Positions 46,310-54,097 of a stretch of DNA of 64,000 bases are shown here, in pieces. Source of the DNA: an uncultured Clostridia bacterium (lineage in GTDB: Bacteria > Bacillota > Clostridia > TANB77 > CAG-508); assembly GCA_934169775.1 (NCBI GenBank), contig CAKPOI010000004.1, positions 1 through 64,000 of the forward strand, in the 5' to 3' direction. The notes beneath the pieces were generated by a model. The model searched no databases. It was not told where the DNA came from and was given only the letters and a program-made list of their open reading frames with translations. Every line of letters starts with the position of its first letter. Position 1 is the stretch's first letter. Made by a program: the position numbers and the translations under genes.

Positions 46310-46337
46310 ATTATATCACATTTTTTTGGTTTTTCAA
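46310..46337 (-). promoter_or_regulatory. Promoter of the T-box/ileS transcript
   Basis: On the minus strand TTGAAA (46332-46337) and TATAAT (46310-46315) are 16 bases apart, placing the transcript start just before Stem I of the T-box. Between 46338 and 46584 nothing else was recognised apart from the upstream region of the plus-strand sortase gene. Confidence 0.75.
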
Positions 46338-46584
46338 GGGATTTTTATATTTTTTTCTTACAGCTTGTTAGTTTTTACATTTTTTGGTGATTTTTTGCTT
46401 TTTATATTGTATTTCTTGGTATAATAATATTTCTGTGTTGCTATATTCTAATTTTTTATTTCTACTTATGGTTTTATTTTTTTCTACTACTTTTTTTGCA
46501 TAAAAAAATTATAATTTCACATATTAAATTTATAATAACTTTTAAAAGATTTTATTTCAGCTGATTCTGTACTTGTAGGAAGGA

Positions 46585-47277
46585 ATGGTATTAAATATGA
46601 ATCAAATTTTAATGAGTAATAATGATGATAAAAATAATTATGCAGAAAATTTTGATGAAGATATAAAGAATAAGGTTTCTTTAAAATATAATGCAAAAAG
46701 GCTAAAATATATTTTTGCTTTTTCAATTTGTTTTGTGTTTATACTTCTTTCTTTTTTTGTGTATCATTTATTTATGTTAAATGGAAATAAAAAAAATAGT
46801 AATCTTATTGCTTATAATTATAAGACTTTAAAATTATATGCTAATGATTCTATTTTTATGGATTATAAAGATTTGTCTGATAAAAATTATTATTCTGAGA
46901 AATTTGTTATTGGTGAGATCAAGATTCCTAGTATTGATATTTCTTATCCTATTTTTTCTGTGCTTGATGATGAGACTTTAAAAGTTTCTCCTTGTATTTT
47001 TTATGGTAAAATGCCTCCTGAAAAGTCTAATTTATGCATTGCTGGGCATAATTATAATAATAGCTCTTTTTTTGGTAATATTTACAAATTAAAAAAAGAA
47101 GATAAAATCTATATTTATGATAATAAAAATCATGAATATGTTTACTCTGTTTTTGCTAATTATGAAGTAAAAACAGATGATTTATCTCCTATTTTTTATA
47201 ATAATTTTAGTGAATTAACTTTAGTTACTTGTAATAATTTTAATAATAATCGTATCATTATTAAAGCAAGTTTGTAA
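46585..47277 (+). CDS. Sortase family cysteine transpeptidase
   Basis: A 230-residue protein with an N-terminal cytoplasmic stretch, one TM anchor (41-64) and a sortase barrel. The catalytic His155 (CIAGHNYN), Cys216 (TLVTCNN) and Arg223 are present, and the GxIKIPSIDISYPI strand is typical. The class is uncertain; it most resembles class D-like enzymes. No LPxTG-type substrate is encoded in this window. Start choice is open: ATG 46585 has AGGAAGGA touching it, while the ATG at 46597 is 12 bases away. It converges on the small membrane gene at 47298. Confidence 0.87.
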   Translation: MVLNMNQILMSNNDDKNNYAENFDEDIKNKVSLKYNAKRLKYIFAFSICFVFILLSFFVYHLFMLNGNKKNSNLIAYNYKTLKLYANDSIFMDYKDLSDKNYYSEKFVIGEIKIPSIDISYPIFSVLDDETLKVSPCIFYGKMPPEKSNLCIAGHNYNNSSFFGNIYKLKKEDKIYIYDNKNHEYVYSVFANYEVKTDDLSPIFYNNFSELTLVTCNNFNNNRIIIKASL

Positions 47278-47297
47278 TTTTAGAAGTATGTAATATT

Positions 47298-47636
47298 TTA
47301 CATCTTTTTCCATAGCCACTCCATGCTGTCATCTACACTTTTTATACCTTTTTCTTTTGCTTCTATATCATCTACCCATAAGTATCCAAAAAAAGATATT
47401 CCTACAAATATGAAATCTATAGCTAGGCATCTTGATAATACTGGTAGTAAATCTTGATATTCTTTTGGTAATACAAACATATGTATACCATGAATAATCA
47501 ATAGTACTAAACATGCAAATAATGGTATTGCTGCTATATAACTTTTCTTTAATTCTTGTGATAAAAATATTAATAAAATAACTATAACCAACATTAATAC
47601 TAGTGTTAGTGGATTTGATATATCAAAAACAAACAT
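47298..47636 (-). CDS. Small multi-pass membrane protein of unknown function
   Basis: A 112-residue protein with three hydrophobic segments (about 8-26, 32-54 and 68-86) and a charged C-terminal tail ending MEWLWKKM. No family recognised. The start ATG (47636) follows AAAGGGG by about 10 bases. A promoter-like pair TTGAAT (47701-47706) and TATAGT (47678-47683), 17 bases apart on the minus strand, lies upstream, so it is probably transcribed on its own after glmM. Confidence 0.65.
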   Translation of the reverse strand: MFVFDISNPLTLVLMLVIVILLIFLSQELKKSYIAAIPLFACLVLLIIHGIHMFVLPKEYQDLLPVLSRCLAIDFIFVGISFFGYLWVDDIEAKEKGIKSVDDSMEWLWKKM

Positions 47637-47775
47637 TATAAAATATCCCCTTTCTCTTTCGTTTCTTTACTATTTACACTATAACATTTTTTATTCTTTC
47701 ATTCAAGTAGTTTTTGTTTACATTTTGGTTTCATTATTGTTTCAAAATAATTACATTAGAATTTTTTATGTATTT

Positions 47776-49140
47776 TTACATCATATTTTTTTCTATTAAT
47801 TGTGCCATTTCTTTTGCTTTTTTAGTTATGTCTTGCTGATTTTCTCCTTCTATCATTACTCTTACTAGTGGCTCTGTTCCAGATGGTCTTATTAAAATTC
47901 TTCCATTTCCTGCAAATTCTTTTTCTAGTTCTTTTATTGCTTTTTGAATTTCTTGGTTTTTGTTGTAATCATATTTCTTTTCTGAATTTACTTTAGCATT
48001 TACCAATACTTGTGGATATAGTTTTATTATTTCTGCTAATTCTGAGGCTTTTTTGTTTGATTCTAGTACTGCTTGAATTAGCATTATTGATGTTAATATT
48101 CCATCTCCTGTAGGATTATAATCTAATAAAATAATATGTCCTGATTGTTCTCCTCCTAAATTGTATTCATTTTTTAGCATTTCTTCTAATACATATCTGT
48201 CTCCTACTTGAGTTTGTTCTAAATTTAATCCATTTTTTTCTGCATATTTGTGTAATCCCAGATTGCTCATTACTGTTGCTACTATTGTATCTTTTGATAG
48301 TTTTCCTTTTTCTTTTAAATAATTAGAAATTATTGCCATGATTTTGTCACCATCAATTAGATTTCCTTTTTCGTCAACAGCTAAACATCTATCTCCATCT
48401 CCATCATATGCAAATCCCATACTTAATTTGTTTTCTACAACATATTTTTGTAGAAATTCTATATGTGTTGAACCACATTTGTCATTTATGTTTATTCCAT
48501 TTGGGTTGTTGTTTATTATTTTGTATCTTATTCCTAATGATGTGAATATTTTTTCTGCTACTTTATATGTTGCTCCATTTGCTGTGTCTATGCCTATTAC
48601 AAAGTCTTCTTTGTTTATTTTATCCATGTTTGTGTCAAAGTTTTTTCTAAAAAAATATACATATTCATCTATTAAATCTTCACAGTTTTCATATACTCCA
48701 ATTTTGTCTCTTACTGCTGTTAGTTCTTCAATTTTTCCTGATTCCATTACTTCTTCAATTTCTTCTTCTAATGAATCTGGTATTTTCATTCCTTTGTTAC
48801 TAAAGAATTTTATTCCATTAAATTCAAATGTGTTGTGTGATGCTGATATTACAACACTTGCATCTGCTTTTAGTTTTCTTGTTAGATATGCTACAGCTGG
48901 TGTTGGTATTACACCTAATAATTTTACATTTGCTCCATAACTTAAAAATCCTGCTACCATTGCACTTTCTATTAGTGTTCCTGATAATCTTGTGTCTCTT
49001 CCTATTAAAATTGTTGGTACATGGTCTGTGTGTTTTGATAATACATATGCTCCTGATTTTGCAACTTTATATACCAATTCTGGTGTTAATTCTGTGTTGG
49101 CTATTCTTCTGATTCCATCTGTTCCAAAATATTTTCTCAT
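47776..49140 (-). CDS. glmM: Phosphoglucosamine mutase
   Basis: This 454-residue enzyme converts glucosamine-6-phosphate to glucosamine-1-phosphate for UDP-GlcNAc and cell-wall synthesis. It begins MRKYFGTDGIRR; the phosphoserine is Ser101 (VVISASHN), the Mg loop is DGDGDR, and the phosphate-binding loop RPSGTEPLVRVMIEG is near the C-terminus. The start at ATG 49140 fits both family and the AAGGGA site; frames upstream add six doubtful residues. It lies downstream of the CpsB-type phosphatase gene on the same strand. Confidence 0.95.
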   Translation of the reverse strand: MRKYFGTDGIRRIANTELTPELVYKVAKSGAYVLSKHTDHVPTILIGRDTRLSGTLIESAMVAGFLSYGANVKLLGVIPTPAVAYLTRKLKADASVVISASHNTFEFNGIKFFSNKGMKIPDSLEEEIEEVMESGKIEELTAVRDKIGVYENCEDLIDEYVYFFRKNFDTNMDKINKEDFVIGIDTANGATYKVAEKIFTSLGIRYKIINNNPNGININDKCGSTHIEFLQKYVVENKLSMGFAYDGDGDRCLAVDEKGNLIDGDKIMAIISNYLKEKGKLSKDTIVATVMSNLGLHKYAEKNGLNLEQTQVGDRYVLEEMLKNEYNLGGEQSGHIILLDYNPTGDGILTSIMLIQAVLESNKKASELAEIIKLYPQVLVNAKVNSEKKYDYNKNQEIQKAIKELEKEFAGNGRILIRPSGTEPLVRVMIEGENQQDITKKAKEMAQLIEKNMM

Positions 49141-49241
49141 ATAACTCATTCCCTTCATGACATCCTTTTTTTATATATTAGGACAGTTGCATAACTTTCT
49201 TTTGAAAATAAAATATTTTTACTTTGTGTTGCTTTATTTTT

Positions 49242-50027
49242 CTAGTAACTTCTTATATACATTTTTATTTTTTCTTTAAATGATAGTTTTGATTCATATG
49301 GTCTATCTATTTCTATCTTTTTGTTTGCTAATGCTAATTTTGGATTTTTTGTTGTTAGTTCTTCTACTTTGTCTTTGCCTATTATTCCTTCTATTTCTGC
49401 TAGTGCTTCTCTCATTTTTGGATATATTGTTCCTTGTCTATGTACATCACTTCCTAAAAAATGTATAGAGTGGTTTTCTAGAAGTTTTCTTACTATTAGT
49501 TGTGATTTTCTTCCATATTGTCCTAATATGCTTCCATAGTTTGCTTGCATATAACATCCTTTTTCTATTAATTCATATACAAATTCTGGCTCCTTTTGGA
49601 TAAATTCATATCTCTCTGGATGTGCTATTACTGGTATTAGTTTATTCTCTTGTAATGAATATATGACTTGATATAAATTCATTGGCTCTTCATCTAATGG
49701 TAAGTCTATTAGTACATAACATGTATTGTTTATTGTTGATGCTTTTCCTTTTTCTAATAATTCCATCATGTTATCTGTTATATATATCTCATTTGCTAAA
49801 TATATTTTTATATCTATTCCTTTTGATCTTAAGTTTTCTGTTATTGCATTTACCCACATTTCTCTTTCTGGTGTGTCTGTTTCGTAATATCCTTCTTTGT
49901 AATGTGAAGTTAATACTATTCCTTCAAATCCTGCTTCTTTTGCTTCTTTTATTAGATTGATTGTTTCTTCTATATTTCTAGATCCGTTGTCTATGTTTGG
50001 TAATATATGTGTATGAAAATCTATCAT
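49242..50027 (-). CDS. CpsB/YwqE-type protein-tyrosine phosphatase (PHP domain)
   Basis: This 261-residue manganese-dependent PHP-fold phosphatase has metal ligands in DFHTHILPNIDNGSR (3-17), LTSHY, VIAHPERY and GSDVH. Members dephosphorylate the bacterial tyrosine kinase that controls capsule or exopolysaccharide synthesis. The cognate kinase (CpsCD/YwqCD) is not in the window, but a polysaccharide cluster lies 5 kb away. The start ATG (50027) is about 10 bases after AGGGAAG. A promoter is at 50070-50098; glmM probably shares it. Confidence 0.9.
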   Translation of the reverse strand: MIDFHTHILPNIDNGSRNIEETINLIKEAKEAGFEGIVLTSHYKEGYYETDTPEREMWVNAITENLRSKGIDIKIYLANEIYITDNMMELLEKGKASTINNTCYVLIDLPLDEEPMNLYQVIYSLQENKLIPVIAHPERYEFIQKEPEFVYELIEKGCYMQANYGSILGQYGRKSQLIVRKLLENHSIHFLGSDVHRQGTIYPKMREALAEIEGIIGKDKVEELTTKNPKLALANKKIEIDRPYESKLSFKEKIKMYIRSY

Positions 50028-50069
50028 CTTTGGTCTTCCCTTTCTTCTTTCTTTTAATGTTACCGTTAT

Positions 50070-50098
50070 AGTATATATGTTTGAAAAAATTTTTTCAA
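50070..50098 (-). promoter_or_regulatory. Promoter of cpsB-like/glmM
   Basis: On the minus strand TTGAAA (50093-50098) and TATACT (50070-50075) are 17 bases apart, upstream of the PHP phosphatase gene. Confidence 0.65.
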
Positions 50099-50234
50099 TA
50101 CTTTTTTGAAATTTTTTGAGTGTTTTTGGAACCGGACTTAAAAAGTGTCATCTAATTTTGGCTCAATGACTTGGAGACGAAGCAAAAATTATTAATTTCT
50201 TCTTCAAAAACATTGCTTTGTGTTAAAATTTTAG
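50099..50234. other. Intergenic stretch with decayed repeat sequence
   Basis: Between the divergent promoters the DNA has fragments resembling the GGGGACGGAG repeat (GTGTTTTTGGAACCGGACTT, GGAGACGAAGC, CAAAAACATTGCTTTG). They are too degenerate to form the usual palindrome. No gene seen. Confidence 0.4.
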
Positions 50235-50263
50235 TTTATTTTTCACTTTTTTTATGCTATAAT
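50235..50263 (+). promoter_or_regulatory. Extended -10 promoter of the HD-domain gene
   Basis: TGCTATAAT (50255-50263) is a perfect extended -10; only a weak -35 (TTTATT, 50235-50240) is present 17 bases upstream. Confidence 0.6.
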
Positions 50264-50367
50264 TATTTTAGAAACTCATAAGATAAAAGGTACATTAAAT
50301 TTTCTAAATAATTTATTACTTAAAATTTATTTAAGCTATTCTGTGCCTTTGGAAAGGATCCTCAATT

Positions 50368-50904
50368 ATGGATAATTTGTTAGTTAAAATTGAAAATGAC
50401 AAAGATTTTATGAATATTATTAGTGATATAATTGAAAATAAAACAGTACAAGAAATGAAAAATTATAGACAACATTACCAGACTTCATGTTTTGAACATT
50501 GTTTAATTGCTTCTTATTTTTGCTATTTGTATTGTAAAAAACATCATTTAGATTATTTTTCTTGCACTAGAGCTGCTATGCTTCATGATCTTTTTTTGTA
50601 TGATTGGAGAAAGCGTCTTAATGGGAGAAAGGGCTTACATGCTTTTACTCATCCTATTACCGCTTATGAAAATGCTAGTAAATTGTTTAATTTGAATGAT
50701 AAGGAAAAAGATATTATTTTAAAACATATGTGGCCTGTTACTTTTTTTCGTTTTCCTAAATATAAAGAGAGTTTTGTTTTGACTTTTGTGGATAAACGAT
50801 GTGCTTTAAATGAGGCTGCTTTTCAGCTTCGTAAAAAATTTAGTAATAAAAAAATTCTTCGTTTTGCTTATTTGTTTTTTGGTTTGTTTATTTTGAAATT
50901 GTAA
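50368..50904 (+). CDS. HD-domain phosphohydrolase
   Basis: A 178-residue HD-superfamily protein. The metal-binding residues can be followed as YQTSCFEHCLIA (His), RAAMLHDLFLYDW (the HD pair, about residue 73), HAFTHP and KHMWP, with a late Asp in FVDKRCALNE. This is the small group of HD proteins often annotated as putative phosphohydrolases in Clostridia. The substrate is unknown. The start ATG (50368) is 10 bases from GAAAGGA. It converges on the TOPRIM-like gene across a bidirectional terminator. Confidence 0.82.
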   Translation: MDNLLVKIENDKDFMNIISDIIENKTVQEMKNYRQHYQTSCFEHCLIASYFCYLYCKKHHLDYFSCTRAAMLHDLFLYDWRKRLNGRKGLHAFTHPITAYENASKLFNLNDKEKDIILKHMWPVTFFRFPKYKESFVLTFVDKRCALNEAAFQLRKKFSNKKILRFAYLFFGLFILKL

Positions 50905-50933
50905 CTTTGAAAATTAATCAATTATTTTCCAAA

Positions 50934-50984
50934 AAAACTAATAGGGTTATAATAAAAATTATTATATTCCTATTAGTTTTTATT
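50934..50984. terminator. Bidirectional terminator between the HD gene and the TOPRIM-like gene
   Basis: AAAACTAATAGG against CCTATTAGTTTT with A/T tails on both sides and an internal ATAAT/ATTAT pairing in the loop. It serves the convergent ends at 50904 and 51001. Confidence 0.8.
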
Positions 50985-51000
50985 AACTTTTTATTCTTTT

Positions 51001-51741
51001 TTAATTTTTCAATATTAATTCAAAGTTATAATCACATATAAAAAACACACTTGTATTCAATACATAAATTTGTTTTTCATTTAGTAATAAATTATTTTGA
51101 ATATCTAATACATCAAACTCATTTATTGAATTATATATTTCTTTTATTGATTTTAAATCTTCCAAATTGCTAGTTATATAATTCGCCTTTTTTATATTAC
51201 TAATTATAATCTCATTAAAAACATCTTTAGTAAATTTATTGATTTTTGTGATTTTTGCTTCTTTTCCCACTATTTCTTTATATTTTCCTTTTTTCACTAA
51301 TTCAAAATCAACTTTTCTTTTTATATATTCCTCATCTGGAAAACTCTTAAAATGCTTATAAGGTTCTAACATCGGATAATTTATATACAATTTTCCATTT
51401 TCTGTACTTTCTGAAAAATAATCTAACATAAGTTTTATTCTTTCTTCACTATATCTATTATCCTGTGGGTCATAATCAAAAATTAGTATAATATCTGAAA
51501 ATTTTTCATCTAAAATTGGATTATCCGAATCTTTTTCTTTTAGTTTTTGCAATAAATCAATAGAATCCATTTCATCTTCATTTCCTAAAAAGACTTTTTC
51601 ATATAACTCATATATATTAGTTCCATACACATAAATTTCTCGTTCCACTTTTACTTTGTACTCTTGCAATAGCTTTTCTACCAACTCTACTTCTCTTTTT
51701 GCACCTTCAACTATTAATAATATTTTTGTTTTATTAGCCAT
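51001..51741 (-). CDS. TOPRIM-like protein partnered with an AAA/ABC-type ATPase (putative defence nuclease)
   Basis: A 246-residue protein. The start has a TOPRIM-like strand-Glu pattern (KILLIVEGAKREVELVEKLL, Glu12). About 75 residues later comes a hydrophobic strand ending in Asp-Tyr-Asp (IILIFDYDPQDNR, Asp89 and Asp91), the E...DxD arrangement of TOPRIM nucleases. NYPMLEPYKHF follows. Its ATG overlaps the stop of the upstream ATPase gene by 8 bases (ATGGCTAA), so the two are translationally coupled. Similar ATPase/TOPRIM-like pairs (RloAB, AbiL, PARIS) act in phage defence. Which, if any, this belongs to is not settled from sequence reading. Confidence 0.7.
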   Translation of the reverse strand: MANKTKILLIVEGAKREVELVEKLLQEYKVKVEREIYVYGTNIYELYEKVFLGNEDEMDSIDLLQKLKEKDSDNPILDEKFSDIILIFDYDPQDNRYSEERIKLMLDYFSESTENGKLYINYPMLEPYKHFKSFPDEEYIKRKVDFELVKKGKYKEIVGKEAKITKINKFTKDVFNEIIISNIKKANYITSNLEDLKSIKEIYNSINEFDVLDIQNNLLLNEKQIYVLNTSVFFICDYNFELILKN

Positions 51742-52822
51742 CAAATTCCCCACTTCTATATAGTTTTTCTAAATTATGTCCCTCTCTTAATTCTCTATCA
51801 GTACTATTGACAATTGATGTTAATCTTTCAGTATTTAATATAAAGAAGCAATCTGGTCTCATAATTCTATTACTTAATAAACTTGTATTATGTGTTGTAG
51901 TTACTGTTTGACAATTATTAATATTTTCTAACATTTTTATTATTTTTTCTGATAGTTCATAATGATAAAATGCATCAAACTCATCTATATACAAGAAAGC
52001 CAATTTTTCTATATTTCTAAGCCATATAAATAACTTTACTAAAGCTTTTGTTCCGCTTGATATAGACGTTATAAAATCTATTGATTTTTTATGTTGTAAA
52101 TATATTTCTTTCTTTCCTGTTGGTAAAGTTTTTAATTCTAATTTTTCATTAATATCAAATTTATTCAAAAATCTTTCTAACTCTTTAACCTGATTTTTTT
52201 CTATTATATCTTCTATATATATATTATTTTTATTTTCCAACAAGTTATTTCCACTTATAAAACTCATTCCAGAAATAAATTCATATAACTTTTTTAGTAT
52301 GTTTGATTCATCTAATGGAATATTATTGACTATATAGTTAAGTATACTTACATTATTTTCTAGTGTTTCCCAATTCAATGTTGATGCATTTATTAATTCT
52401 ATATTTCCTAGATTTTTCTTTTTACTAATATGATTATACGTAAATATATGATTTTGATTTATTTCCAATGTTTCAAGTGTTAATCTTGCATCTTCTCCTT
52501 TTTTATATTCATACACAATTTCATTATTATCTATTTCAAAAATATATTTAAATCTTGCTTCTTTTTTATTTGAGTCTGCATTTATATAATTTTGGTCTAA
52601 TATTAAAAAATTCGGAATTCTTACAAAATTGTCTTTTATATCCATTAACGCTGTTCCTAAATTAGTCTTTCCTACTGCATTTTTGCCATATATTATTATA
52701 TTATTTAGTTTTTTGTCTTTTACACAATTACTATTAAACTTATAATCTCGTACATCTGAAAAATCTAATGAAACTATATTTTTAAAATTTTTATATCCTT
52801 CTACTTCAAAATACTTTATCAT
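51734..52822 (-). CDS. AAA/ABC-type ATPase of the RecF/OLD-like group
   Basis: This 362-residue SMC/ABC-like ATPase has Walker A GKNAVGKT (46-53), a long middle region, signature-like SSGTKALVKL (255-264), Walker B LYIDEFDAF (277-285) and switch His311 (TTTHNTSLL). This is the AAA_15/AAA_21 style of ATPase found with defence nucleases and abortive-infection genes. The start ATG (52822) is 8 bases after AAAGGAG, and a consensus promoter lies upstream. The partner overlaps its stop. The pair forms an isolated two-gene operon between envelope genes, suggesting a cargo module. Confidence 0.85.
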   Translation of the reverse strand: MIKYFEVEGYKNFKNIVSLDFSDVRDYKFNSNCVKDKKLNNIIIYGKNAVGKTNLGTALMDIKDNFVRIPNFLILDQNYINADSNKKEARFKYIFEIDNNEIVYEYKKGEDARLTLETLEINQNHIFTYNHISKKKNLGNIELINASTLNWETLENNVSILNYIVNNIPLDESNILKKLYEFISGMSFISGNNLLENKNNIYIEDIIEKNQVKELERFLNKFDINEKLELKTLPTGKKEIYLQHKKSIDFITSISSGTKALVKLFIWLRNIEKLAFLYIDEFDAFYHYELSEKIIKMLENINNCQTVTTTHNTSLLSNRIMRPDCFFILNTERLTSIVNSTDRELREGHNLEKLYRSGEFDG

Positions 52823-52838
52823 AATCTCACTCCTTTAT

Positions 52839-52892
52839 CGTAATTTTTTTACGGATTTATTATATTATATCCTAACCGTATTTATTTTACAA
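52839..52892 (-). promoter_or_regulatory. Promoter and possible operator of the ATPase/TOPRIM operon
   Basis: On the minus strand TTGTAA (52887-52892) and TATAAT (52864-52869) are 17 bases apart. A palindrome CGTAA-N5-TTACG (52839-52853) lies between the -10 and the ribosome binding site; the CGTAA half-site does not match any regulator I can name. Confidence 0.65.
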
Positions 52893-52990
52893 CCTTTTTG
52901 CAAAATTTTTAATATGTTTTTTAAGATTCATTAAGGACAGAGAAAAAATATATTTTTTACTCTGCCCTTAATTTTTTTTAATAAATCCAG

Positions 52991-53022
52991 TAATGCTTTT
53001 TGACTCCGTCCCCAAAAGCATT
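52991..53022. repeat. GGGGACGGAG repeat monomer abutting the SLH gene stop
   Basis: TAATGCTTTT...AAAAGCATTA arms enclose the GACTCCGTCCCC core. Its end overlaps the TAA stop of the SLH gene. A related hairpin with GGACAGAG in place of GGACGGAG is at 52930-52972 (ATTAAGGACAGAG against CTCTGCCCTTAAT). Confidence 0.8.
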
Positions 53023-54082
53023 ATTTTATTGATTTGCAATAGTTACTTAACATGGCTGCTGCTTCTGCCCTTGTTGCTGTTCCTTGTGGATTCAAGTATC
53101 CTTTTGATCCATTTATTATTTTGTTTCCTACTGCCCAATTCATTCCCCATTTTGCATAGCTTGAGATTTTATTACTATCTTTAAACCCTGAAAAATTTGC
53201 TATTACAGCTTTATATTTTCCTTTATAGTTACAATATTGATTTAATATTACAGCTAATTGTTCTCTTGTAATTGGGTCATTTGGTCCAAATTTTCCATTA
53301 CTATAACCACTTACAATTTTGTTCTTTGCTGCCCATTTTACTGCTATATAATAATATTCATTTGTGTCTTGTACATCTGAAAATTTGCTTGTTCCTGAGA
53401 CATATGGTCTATTTTCCATGTTATGTAACATTGTTACTAGCATTCCTCTTGTTACTTTATCATTAGGTGAAAATGTATATGAGTTAGTTCCTGAAATCAT
53501 TTTATTTTCATAAGTATATTTTACAGCTGAATAACTCCAGTCATCTTTTGGTACATCTATAAAAGGTATTCCATTTGAATTTTTTACTGTATCTTTTATT
53601 TTGAATGAATTATATACTGCATTTTCATCATTAGCAGATGTTCCATTTGGATCTACTGACATAAATAATAGCATATATGAGTAATTATCTGATATGAAGT
53701 GATAACCAATTGTATAAATCGTTGTATTTGATGATGTACTTTGTAATTCTATTTTTACACCTTTGCAGCTATTATGTTCTATTGCTTTTTTACTTTTTAC
53801 TTTATAATTAAGTTTTGTGAATTGATTTGCTAAAAGTTCAATATATGTATCATCTATTACTATAGATTTACTTTCTGCTGATGCTTGTACTGATATTGCT
53901 TTTCTTGTATCTGATGTTTGCACTAAAATTTTGCTTGATAAATTGTCTATTTCACTATTATAGCTACTTGGCAATGTTATACTAAATGCTTCTTTGTTAT
54001 ATGTTGCGGCTTTTGATGTAGTAATGTTTAAAATTATAAATGCTACAGCTATTATTGCTGTTATTAAAAATTTCTTTTTCAT
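53021..54082 (-). CDS. Secreted protein with three SLH domains
   Basis: A 353-residue protein with a signal peptide (residues 1-25, cleavage near SKA-AT), an N-terminal domain of about 150 residues that I do not recognise, and three S-layer homology repeats. Their openings are FIDVPKDDWSYSAVKYTYE, KFSDVQDTNEYYYIAVKWA and GFKDSNKISSYAKWGMNWA, each closing with an ITR/VTR/ATRAE-type motif. SLH domains anchor proteins to secondary cell-wall polysaccharide, often pyruvylated. A pyruvyltransferase gene lies 1.6 kb upstream in the same gene cluster. The start ATG (54082) has AGGGGGA at good spacing. Confidence 0.92.
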   Translation of the reverse strand: MKKKFLITAIIAVAFIILNITTSKAATYNKEAFSITLPSSYNSEIDNLSSKILVQTSDTRKAISVQASAESKSIVIDDTYIELLANQFTKLNYKVKSKKAIEHNSCKGVKIELQSTSSNTTIYTIGYHFISDNYSYMLLFMSVDPNGTSANDENAVYNSFKIKDTVKNSNGIPFIDVPKDDWSYSAVKYTYENKMISGTNSYTFSPNDKVTRGMLVTMLHNMENRPYVSGTSKFSDVQDTNEYYYIAVKWAAKNKIVSGYSNGKFGPNDPITREQLAVILNQYCNYKGKYKAVIANFSGFKDSNKISSYAKWGMNWAVGNKIINGSKGYLNPQGTATRAEAAAMLSNYCKSIK

Positions 54083-54097
54083 TATTATTCCCCCTAT

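Noticed and set aside
51001..52822. Firm assignment of the ATPase/TOPRIM pair to PARIS, Gabija or RloAB
   Set aside because: Gabija has ATPase and TOPRIM in one chain. The small protein does not show clear DUF4435 or RloB landmarks by eye. Only the general ATPase/TOPRIM-like design can be supported.
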